From: Lachnospiraceae bacterium
GTDB lineage: Bacteria; Bacillota; Clostridia; Lachnospirales; Lachnospiraceae
Direction of reading: 5' to 3'
DNA length: 20,816 nt
Assembly (NCBI GenBank): GCA_900771995.1
Contig: CAAGQC010000004.1
Span: 1-20,816, forward strand
Shown: piece by piece, positions 15,464 through 20,816 of the stretch
Numbering within the stretch: the stretch's first letter is position 1
Layout: the number at the start of each line of letters is the position of its first letter
Position numbers and translations under genes: made by a program
The notes under the pieces: model-generated
The model's database searches: none
The model's input: the letters and a program-made list of their open reading frames with translations, nothing else
Told to the model about the DNA's origin: nothing

Positions 15464-16114
15464 TTATTGTAATTTACTCAGAAATGCCTTTGCATTTGTC
15501 GCGATGTCGTCCTTAAATACAGCAGAACCGGCTACGATGACGTTAGCACCCTTTTCCAGTGCCAGCGCTACGTTGTCCAGATTGATGCCGCCGTCTACTT
15601 CCAGATCTGTGGACAATCCCTTGTCTGCGATCATTTTCCGGATCACCTGTACCTTATCCAGACATTCCGGGATCAGCTTCTGTCCGCCGAATCCGGGCTC
15701 CACAGTCATGACCAGCACCATATCCACCAGTTCCAGATAAGGCTCCACTGCCTCTGCCGGGGTGGCGGGCTTGATGGTGATGCCGACCTTTTTGCCGGTG
15801 GCACGAATTTTTTCAATACATCCCTTCACATCTTCCGTGGCTTCCAGATGGAAATTCACCAGATCTGCTCCGCAGGCGGCGAACTCTTCCACATAGCGCT
15901 CCGGCTTCTCGATCATCAGATGCACATCCAGAAACAGATCTGTATGGGGTCTTACGGCCTTCAGCACCGGCATGCCATAAGAGATCGACGGCACGAACAG
16001 TCCGTCCATCACGTCCACATGCAGCCAAGGCACTCCCGCTCCTTCCACAGCTTTGATATCCTCTCCCAGTCTCCAGAAATCCGCTGAAAGAATTGAAGGT
16101 GATAATAGATTCAT
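15464..16114 (-). CDS. rpe: Ribulose-phosphate 3-epimerase
   Basis: A 216-residue TIM-barrel enzyme interconverting D-ribulose 5-phosphate and D-xylulose 5-phosphate in the pentose phosphate pathway. Visible are SPSILSADF (5-13), the metal ligands H32 and D34 in LHVDVMDG, H65 in LDVHLMI, the flexible loop MTVEPGFGGQ (136-145) and D174 in LEVDGGI, followed by the phosphate-binding VAGSAVF. An in-frame ATG at 16126 would add four residues, but the AGGAG that serves the ATG at 16112-16114 lies inside those codons, so the downstream start is preferred. The gene has its own extended -10 promoter and is isolated by the amidase terminator upstream. In many Firmicutes rpe follows rsgA; here it stands alone. 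Confidence 0.97.
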   Translation of the reverse strand: MNLLSPSILSADFWRLGEDIKAVEGAGVPWLHVDVMDGLFVPSISYGMPVLKAVRPHTDLFLDVHLMIEKPERYVEEFAACGADLVNFHLEATEDVKGCIEKIRATGKKVGITIKPATPAEAVEPYLELVDMVLVMTVEPGFGGQKLIPECLDKVQVIRKMIADKGLSTDLEVDGGINLDNVALALEKGANVIVAGSAVFKDDIATNAKAFLSKLQ

Positions 16115-16167
16115 TTTACTCCTCATTTCTGCCCCGCAGGGCTTTGTCTGTTGCTTATTACCGTTCT

Positions 16168-16196
16168 ATTCTAGCAAACTTGTTTTCGTAAAACAA
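16168..16196 (-). promoter_or_regulatory. Promoter of rpe (extended -10)
   Basis: On the minus strand TTGTTT (16191-16196), a 17-nt spacer and TAGAAT (16168-16173) are preceded by the extended -10 TGC. The start would fall near 16161, giving a leader of about 47 nt. The upstream half is covered by a palindrome. Confidence 0.7.
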
Positions 16197-16197
16197 G
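16179..16197. repeat. 19-bp palindrome over the -35 of the rpe promoter
   Basis: The arms CTTGTTTT (16179-16186) and AAAACAAG (16190-16197) are perfect around a 3-bp centre. The palindrome covers the whole -35 hexamer and part of the spacer, the classic place for a repressor operator. The cognate regulator is unknown and not in the window. Confidence 0.5.
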
Positions 16198-16202
16198 ACT
16201 AA

Positions 16203-16237
16203 CAAAAAGGAACCTTTTCCTTTCGGAAAAAGTTCCT
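16203..16237 (-). terminator. Strong intrinsic terminator after the amidase gene
   Basis: On the minus strand AGGAACTTTTTCC (16225-16237) pairs over 13 positions, with one G-U wobble, with GGAAAAGGTTCCT (16208-16220) around a GAAA tetraloop. TTTTTGTT follows. It lies 15 nt after the amidase stop and separates that gene from rpe. Confidence 0.92.
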
Positions 16238-16251
16238 CTGTCCGGGATTCT

Positions 16252-17442
16252 CTATAGATTTTTCACATCTTCTTTTAATTGCTTCCAGGCGTCCTCATGT
16301 TCCGTGTAGTAGATGGGGCATTTCTTTCCGCCGCAGTCGTAGTGGCGCAGAATGTCATCGGGTTCCAGATTATAGGCATCCGTCAGCCATTTCAGCAGCT
16401 TTATCAGGGAATCGTAGGTCTCCTGGGTGAACTGTCCGTTCTCCGCCTTGTAACAACACTCAATGGAAATGGAATCTTCATTGCGTGTCTGCACGGCATA
16501 AGCGATCTCATCCAGAGGAACACACTGGAGGATCTCTCCGTTATAGCCGATGATAAAATGGGCGCTGGCACTGCGTTCATGGTTGTCCTTCAGCTGTTCG
16601 AAATAGCTGCGGTTCTGGGCTGCACTGGTGCCGGGGTTGGCCGTGTAGTGGACGAAAATATTTTTCACTTCCGGCAGGGGATCTCCCGGTCTGGAATATT
16701 CATTTACCGTGAGGAAATCTTCCGTCCAGTTGGGATGCGCCGCATATACGTCCGCCGGAAGCCCCTGAATCCTGGTTCCCGTCGTCTCGTCGATCTGTTT
16801 TTCCACCTGCTGTACCACTTCTGCCGCAGCTTCCACGGGAGTGCTGGCCTCCGCGGTGCTGGCGGGAACTTTCAACAGATTTTTCAGGACAACGATTCCC
16901 ACGAGAATACTGGCACACAGCAGAGAGATTCTAAGATACCTGCGGATTCTGGCCTGTCTGCGGCGGCGCTGTCTCTCGGCTCTGGCTCCGCGCTGGCGGG
17001 CCCGGGTGCTGTAAGTGTTGTCTGGGTAGGCATTTTGCTCATATCCCCTGCCCGGTTGTCTCTGTTTCTGCTGACGGATACTGTTTTCCTGCGGCGCCAT
17101 CGCTGGACGCTGCGGATGAGGCCTCTTTCTTCCGCTTTCCTGCGGCATCGCCTGTATCCTACCCTGGGATTGTGCAACGCTTTTTCCGAACTGTCTGTCC
17201 TGCGATTGTTCTGCACGTTTTCCGGTCTGACTGCCCTGCGGTTGTGCTGCACACTTTCTGGTCTGACTGCCCTGCGGTTGTGCTGTGCGCTTTCCGGTCT
17301 GACCGCCCTGCGGTTGTGCTATGTGCCTTCCGGCATGTCTGCCCGTATTTTTTCCGGTACGGTAATCCGCCAGATACGGATTCCTCCGCACCTGTATCCA
17401 TTCCGGATCCGGTTGTCCGTTCGAACGATTCTCCTGCGTCAT
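16252..17442 (-). CDS. Membrane-anchored N-acetylmuramoyl-L-alanine amidase (Amidase_2) with repeat-rich cytoplasmic tail
   Basis: A 396-residue enzyme expected to cut the amide bond between MurNAc and the stem peptide of peptidoglycan outside the membrane. The N-terminal 170 residues are rich in Gln, Arg, Gly and Pro and contain four 12-residue repeats (46-93). A very basic stretch (about 146-170) precedes one membrane segment (about 172-190). An extracellular linker leads to the Amidase_2 domain (about 245-396), with probable zinc ligands H265 (FVHYTAN), H367 (LRHYDCGGKKCP) and C375, plus E328 in SISIECC. A TTG 42 nt upstream is in frame, but ATG 17442 follows a GGGAGGGGG site and is preferred. 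A strong terminator follows. The domain call is firm. The role of the long tail is unknown, and annotation tools may mistake it for disorder only. Confidence 0.88.
   Translation of the reverse strand: MTQENRSNGQPDPEWIQVRRNPYLADYRTGKNTGRHAGRHIAQPQGGQTGKRTAQPQGSQTRKCAAQPQGSQTGKRAEQSQDRQFGKSVAQSQGRIQAMPQESGRKRPHPQRPAMAPQENSIRQQKQRQPGRGYEQNAYPDNTYSTRARQRGARAERQRRRRQARIRRYLRISLLCASILVGIVVLKNLLKVPASTAEASTPVEAAAEVVQQVEKQIDETTGTRIQGLPADVYAAHPNWTEDFLTVNEYSRPGDPLPEVKNIFVHYTANPGTSAAQNRSYFEQLKDNHERSASAHFIIGYNGEILQCVPLDEIAYAVQTRNEDSISIECCYKAENGQFTQETYDSLIKLLKWLTDAYNLEPDDILRHYDCGGKKCPIYYTEHEDAWKQLKEDVKNL
17164..17307 (-). repeat. Four 36-bp in-frame repeats in the amidase gene
   Basis: The repeats encode 12-residue units of the pattern GxQTGKxxAQPQ: GGQTGKRTAQPQ, GSQTRKCAAQPQ, GSQTGKRAEQSQ and DRQFGKSVAQSQ. 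A partial unit (GRHIAQPQ) comes just before. The units diverge most in the last copy. Such arrays commonly change copy number by slippage. Confidence 0.88.
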
Positions 17443-17498
17443 ATTGCTGCCCCCTCCCGATAAATTGCTTTCTTCGGGTTCCAATATAACGGGGAATT

Positions 17499-17521
17499 GT
17501 CACATTTTTCGTCACATTTTC
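17499..17521. repeat. Short direct repeat upstream of the amidase gene
   Basis: On the minus strand AAAATGTGAC occurs twice with a 12-bp period (TGTGAC at 17511-17516 and 17499-17504), 57-74 bp before the amidase start. It lies in the 126-nt gap after the esterase gene, where I could not identify a clear promoter. It might be a paired activator site; this is a guess. Confidence 0.3.
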
Positions 17522-17568
17522 CTTAAGATTTTATAAAGAATCTTTTTATTAGACAGCATCTTAAAAGG

Positions 17569-18657
17569 TTAAAGAATCTTCTTCAAATACTCCTCTAATA
17601 TCTGTGCCACCTTGCGGTGAGCCTTTACGCCGGGGTGCAGGCGGCTGCCTACGGTGTCCGGTGTGGTGTCGGGGAGTTGTAAAAAGTGGATCCGGGTGTC
17701 GGCGGTTTCCTTTGCATAGTTTTCCACGGCATCACGAATAGTGGGCAGGAAACTGTCTCCCAGCATACCGTATCCCCAGATGATCTGCACCTTCGGATTA
17801 CAATCGCGTACGACTTTCAGGAAATCCCGGATAGCTGTAGTCAACATTTCTTCGACTTCTTTTATATCCCGAGTTCCTGCCCATTCCTGTCCCAGTTCCG
17901 CTGCCGACTGAATCGCCGTAGCGTCATTGGTTCCCAGATTGATGATCACAGCGTCCGGCTGCCATGCTTTGAAATCATAGTCTTCCAGCGCTCCCAGAGA
18001 AGCATTCCGTTCCCCGGCGAGTAACCCACAGACCTGTTTGTAAAAAGGCGGAATCTTATTCTGCACAATGCCATCCCAGCTGGTAACAATGCCCCAGCCG
18101 CTCTGGGACACTACCCGGTATTCTGCTGAGAGTGCATCCGCCAGCATCCGGGGATACGTATTTACCGCTGAGAAAAAGGCGCTGATCCAGTCTTCATCGC
18201 CTACAGCCCCTACGGTTCCCTCCCCACTGGTAATGCTGTCTCCCACGAATTCCAGACGATACTTCGGTTCCGGCAGCGGCAGGAATTCGCCGTCTCCGTA
18301 CTGCAATCCCAGAATCTGTACCATATGCGCAGGATCCTCGTTCATAGCCTGTACTTCTTTCAGAATCCGTACATGTTTTGGCTTTCCCACTGTCATTCCA
18401 CGGAACAGACATACCTCATTTTTCCCTTTATTCAACGGGAAACGACTGATCAACGCGCCATTCAGTTCCACTGCCAGCCAGGGCTCCATAGCATCATAAT
18501 CGGCATTTACTTCCACCCAGAGTTCACTTCCGGTGTAGATCATCTCTATCCCACTGCCTGTCCAGAACAGATTCACGATATCTTTTCCTGTTGTACGGCC
18601 CAATATCCGTACCTGCGGCAACGCTTCCATACTTACTGTCTTTTTTTGCTGCTCCAT
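17569..18657 (-). CDS. CE2-type SGNH/GDSL carbohydrate esterase (probable acetyl esterase)
   Basis: A 362-residue esterase, probably removing O-acetyl groups from plant oligosaccharides. The N-terminal 130 residues form a jelly-roll region typical of carbohydrate esterase family 2 (FWTGSGIEMIYTGSELWVEV). The SGNH domain has block I FVGDSITSGEG with Ser141, block II SQSGWG (Gly187-Gly189), block III INLGTND with Asn244, and block V SRLHPG with His341. The usual Asp two to three residues before the His is missing (GSRLH), consistent with the Ser-His dyad known for some CE2 enzymes. There is no signal peptide, so it acts inside the cell. The ATG at 18655-18657 has GGGAG 4 nt upstream. The gene follows the GH113 gene after 73 nt, which suggests a shared mannan or manno-oligosaccharide pathway. 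Confidence 0.85.
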   Translation of the reverse strand: MEQQKKTVSMEALPQVRILGRTTGKDIVNLFWTGSGIEMIYTGSELWVEVNADYDAMEPWLAVELNGALISRFPLNKGKNEVCLFRGMTVGKPKHVRILKEVQAMNEDPAHMVQILGLQYGDGEFLPLPEPKYRLEFVGDSITSGEGTVGAVGDEDWISAFFSAVNTYPRMLADALSAEYRVVSQSGWGIVTSWDGIVQNKIPPFYKQVCGLLAGERNASLGALEDYDFKAWQPDAVIINLGTNDATAIQSAAELGQEWAGTRDIKEVEEMLTTAIRDFLKVVRDCNPKVQIIWGYGMLGDSFLPTIRDAVENYAKETADTRIHFLQLPDTTPDTVGSRLHPGVKAHRKVAQILEEYLKKIL

Positions 18658-18730
18658 TTTTCTCCCATACCTTCCACTATGTTATCTATCGTTCCAAGTT
18701 TCCCCGTCTCGCTCTTTTGTCATCGACACT

Positions 18731-19657
18731 CTATCGGCTGCCGTATTCTTCCGCGATCACGTCTTCCGCAGGACGTCCACAGACCGCATACGGGCTCAGC
18801 CACTCCAGGCTTCCGGGCCAGTCCCAGACGCCGAATCCCCTGACCCAGTCACGTTTTTTGCAGGCTGCAAACATTGCCCGATACCACGCCGCCTGCTCCG
18901 CATCGTCTACGTCTCCCTGCAGTTCCCAGTTGTTCGGCACCTGTGCGGAACCATGGATATTCATACAGCCGGCTTCTGAAAAAAGAAACGGCTTCTGATA
19001 TTTTTCCACTACTTTCCCGATCCGGTCCAGCTGGTTCTCCCAGTCGCCGATGGGATAATATCCGCTGGAGGCTATGACATCCACGGCATCCCACCATGTA
19101 ATATGATCTTCTCCATATTTATCGCAATTATAACCGACAGGTCCGTCATATACCGTGCGCACTTCCGCGATCAGTTTTCTCCACTCTGCTTCCCGGTGTT
19201 CCGTCATGGTCATTTCACATCCTGCGAGGAACAATTCGCAGCCTGTCCGCTGGGCGATCTGTGCATAATGTTTCTGAAAAGCCGTATGGCTTTCGAACCA
19301 GTTGCCCCATTTGGGTTCACAGGGAACATCATGGTCGAAAAAGCTGATCCGGGCTCTCCAGACGCCATTGTCACAGTTGACGGTAGGCTTCAATGCTACC
19401 TTCAGTCCCAGACTCTGTGCATATCGAATCATGTCATACAGTTCCTCATCCGTACAGCTTTTCTCCCCATCAAAACGGATTTCTTCGCTATAAGGCGTCT
19501 CCTGCATTCCGGAGGGCGTCAGTATCACCCAGTTGGCATGGGTCCTGCGCACCATTTCTTCCATACTTTTTCTGGATTCCCTCGAACCCAGTACCCCTCG
19601 ATGCGGAAAAACCGCAAAGTTCACTGCATGAAATTCATCCGTATAAAATTTCTCCAT
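18731..19657 (-). CDS. GH113-like glycosidase (probable beta-1,4-mannanase / manno-oligosaccharide hydrolase)
   Basis: A 308-residue TIM-barrel hydrolase resembling glycoside hydrolase family 113, whose known members act on beta-1,4-mannan. The probable acid/base is Glu148 in LAGCEMT and the nucleophile Glu228 in LFSEAGC. ANWVILTP (41-48), VALKPTV (87-93), VIASSGYYP (194-202) and GFGVWDWPG (274-282) are further barrel strands typical of the group. There is no signal peptide, so the enzyme is probably intracellular and acts on imported oligosaccharides. The frame opens to 19729, but the ATG at 19655-19657 is preceded by GGGAAGG and starts at the conserved region. The gene is the first of the esterase pair, transcribed from an AT-rich region shared with the divergent radical SAM gene. 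The family is likely; the substrate is inferred. Confidence 0.82.
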   Translation of the reverse strand: MEKFYTDEFHAVNFAVFPHRGVLGSRESRKSMEEMVRRTHANWVILTPSGMQETPYSEEIRFDGEKSCTDEELYDMIRYAQSLGLKVALKPTVNCDNGVWRARISFFDHDVPCEPKWGNWFESHTAFQKHYAQIAQRTGCELFLAGCEMTMTEHREAEWRKLIAEVRTVYDGPVGYNCDKYGEDHITWWDAVDVIASSGYYPIGDWENQLDRIGKVVEKYQKPFLFSEAGCMNIHGSAQVPNNWELQGDVDDAEQAAWYRAMFAACKKRDWVRGFGVWDWPGSLEWLSPYAVCGRPAEDVIAEEYGSR

Positions 19658-19719
19658 CCAAATACCTTCCCTTCCCATAGTCGTTTTTATCCCAAACTTC
19701 TCTGATCTCTGTTTCTTGT

Positions 19720-19728
19720 ATTGTAGCA
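19720..19728 (-). promoter_or_regulatory. Probable extended -10 promoter of the GH113-CE2 unit
   Basis: On the minus strand TGC-TACAAT (19720-19728) is an extended -10 element about 60 bp before the GH113 start. No good -35 is seen upstream. The whole 19660-19849 interval is AT-rich and holds no gene; it carries this site and the divergent promoter of the radical SAM gene. Confidence 0.45.
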
Positions 19729-19783
19729 TTTTTAATTATATTTAGCTACTGTTTTTAACTTTTATTTACTTAATTTTATTTGT

Positions 19784-19812
19784 TTGTTTTCTAACTTTTA
19801 CTGTGTTAACAT
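19784..19812 (+). promoter_or_regulatory. Possible promoter of the radical SAM gene
   Basis: TTGTTT (19784-19789), a 17-nt spacer and TAACAT (19807-19812) with an upstream TGT (extended -10) precede the chosen ATG at 19850 by about 37 bp. The AT-rich background makes chance matches common. Confidence 0.35.
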
Positions 19813-19849
19813 GAAAGCAGAACATTACCAGCGGAAGGGGGATGGCTGC

Positions 19850-20713
19850 ATGCATTTTGTACAAGCCAAGGGGATCCTGTCACCAAATAACGGAATGAAT
19901 ATTTATCGTGGCTGTTCCCACGGCTGTATTTATTGCGACAGTCGCAGCAAATGCTACGGTTTTACTCATGCATTCGAAGATATTGAAGTGAAAGAGAATG
20001 CGCCGGAACTTCTGGAGCGGGCCTTGCGCTCCAAGCGGCAGAAATGTATGATCGGCACCAGTGCCATGTGTGATCCGTACCTTCCCGCCGAAGAACAGCT
20101 GGGCCTCACCCGAAAATGTCTGGAACTGATCGACCGGTACGAATATGGCGTTACCGTCCTCACCAAGTCCAACCGCATTCTTCGGGATCTGGATCTGCTG
20201 CAATCCATAAATCGCAAGGCAAAAGCTGTAGTACAGATGACACTCACCACATACGATGAAACTCTGTGTCGGAAAATAGAGCCGAATGTCTCTACGACCA
20301 AAGAACGTTTTGAAGTGTTACTGCGCTGTAAAGAACTGGAAATCCCCACTTTGGTATGGATGACTCCGATATTGCCATTCATCAATGATACGAGGGAAAA
20401 TATCGAGGGACTGCTTGACTATTGTCTCCGCGCAGAGGTCAGAGGGATCCTGCTGTTTGATATCGGCGTCACTCTCCGGGAGGGCGACCGGGAATATTTC
20501 TATCAGGCGCTGGACCGGGATTTCCCCGGTATCCGGCAAAAATATATTCGCACCTACGGCAACGCCTACGACATTCCCAGCCCTCACGCCAAAGAACTTC
20601 TGGCACTGGTTCAACGCACCTGCGCTGCCAACGGTATGCTCTGTACTCCGAAGGAATGCTTCGCTTATCTGAATGAGTTTCCTGAGAGATATGTGCAGGA
20701 ATCTCTGTTTTAA
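19850..20713 (+). CDS. SPL family radical SAM protein
   Basis: A 287-residue radical S-adenosylmethionine protein of the spore-photoproduct-lyase-like (Rv2578c-like) group. The 4Fe-4S cluster motif CX3CX2C is at C22, C26 and C29 (RGCSHGCIYCDSRS), followed by a further conserved-looking Cys35. GTSAMCDPYLPAE (about 65-77), VTVLTKSNRILRD and QMTLTTYDE are typical barrel segments of this group. The reaction is not established; homology to SPL does not prove DNA repair. The frame extends upstream to 19784, but ATG 19850 is preceded by GGAAGGGGG at 19833-19841 and begins just before the conserved AKGILSPNNGMNIYRGCSHG region. It is transcribed away from the GH113 gene and ends at its own terminator. 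Two more cysteines near the C-terminus (CAANGMLCTP) might matter. Confidence 0.88.
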   Translation: MHFVQAKGILSPNNGMNIYRGCSHGCIYCDSRSKCYGFTHAFEDIEVKENAPELLERALRSKRQKCMIGTSAMCDPYLPAEEQLGLTRKCLELIDRYEYGVTVLTKSNRILRDLDLLQSINRKAKAVVQMTLTTYDETLCRKIEPNVSTTKERFEVLLRCKELEIPTLVWMTPILPFINDTRENIEGLLDYCLRAEVRGILLFDIGVTLREGDREYFYQALDRDFPGIRQKYIRTYGNAYDIPSPHAKELLALVQRTCAANGMLCTPKECFAYLNEFPERYVQESLF

Positions 20714-20751
20714 CTGGGAAGTTAGTGGAATAAATATTGGCAAACCGGACG

Positions 20752-20790
20752 AACTCCCGGAGCGGAATGTGTCTCTCTGGGAGTTTATTT
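20752..20790 (+). terminator. Intrinsic terminator of the radical SAM gene
   Basis: AACTCCCGGAG (20752-20762) pairs over 11 positions, with one G-U wobble, with CTCTGGGAGTT (20775-20785). TATTT follows. It lies 38 nt after the stop codon. The last 26 bases of the window show nothing I can assign. Confidence 0.75.
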
Positions 20791-20816
20791 ACGGATTCCT
20801 CTGGTAGCCATAAAAA

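Noticed and set aside
16279..17463. 394-codon plus-strand open frame
   Set aside because: It is antisense to the amidase gene and its repetitive Leu/Cys/Arg-rich translation mirrors the 36-bp repeats rather than a real protein.
17534..17580. 11-bp direct repeat TAAAGAATCTT at 17534-17544 and 17570-17580
   Set aside because: AT-rich and short, partly inside the esterase stop region; chance is a sufficient explanation.

Overview
The window looks like chromosomal DNA of a Gram-positive anaerobe of the Clostridia, most likely a gut Lachnospiraceae. Reasons: AGGAGG-type ribosome-binding sites, a T-box leader in front of metG, a YesL-family (DUF624) membrane protein, a lipobox-anchored amylase, cytoplasmic GH2/GH113/CE2 glycan enzymes, and two membrane-anchored c-di-GMP proteins. 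The genus cannot be named from sequence alone. I see no tRNA, rRNA, CRISPR, transposase or phage genes.

Left block (1-6950, minus strand). metG (methionyl-tRNA synthetase) is transcribed through a methionine T-box riboswitch. It is followed by a compact run of four genes: alpha/beta hydrolase, GNAT acetyltransferase, YesL-type membrane protein and a Cache-GGDEF diguanylate cyclase, with gaps of 35, 23 and 39 nt. This run has its own promoter and a hairpin leader. Then comes the 5' part of a multiple-sugar ABC transporter ATPase (MsmX/UgpC type), cut by the window edge, with its own leader carrying two inverted repeats.

Middle (6951-9248, plus strand). A GGDEF-EAL protein is transcribed divergently from metG. 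Its GGDEF half is degenerate and its EAL half looks catalytically complete, so it should break down c-di-GMP, while the cyclase in the left block should make it. Its terminator overlaps its stop codon and is followed by a perfect 3 x 13 bp tandem repeat.

Right block (9261-19657, minus strand). In transcription order: a GH113 beta-mannanase-like enzyme and a CE2-type SGNH esterase (a plausible acetyl-mannan module); a membrane-anchored peptidoglycan amidase with a repeat-rich cytoplasmic tail, ending at a strong terminator; rpe with its own promoter; then a PAP2 phosphatase, a large multidomain GH2 glycosidase and a GH13 amylase-like lipoprotein, which overlap or nearly touch. The far right (19850-20713, plus) is a stand-alone SPL-family radical SAM protein with its own terminator.

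Together the genes point to uptake and processing of plant or host glycans (ABC ATPase, YesL, GH2, GH13, GH113, CE2) beside c-di-GMP turnover and cell-wall functions. No single undescribed system is obvious. The most interesting leads are the hairpin leader of the hydrolase operon, the repeat tail of the amidase, the location mismatch in the GH2/GH13 pair and the opposed c-di-GMP enzymes.
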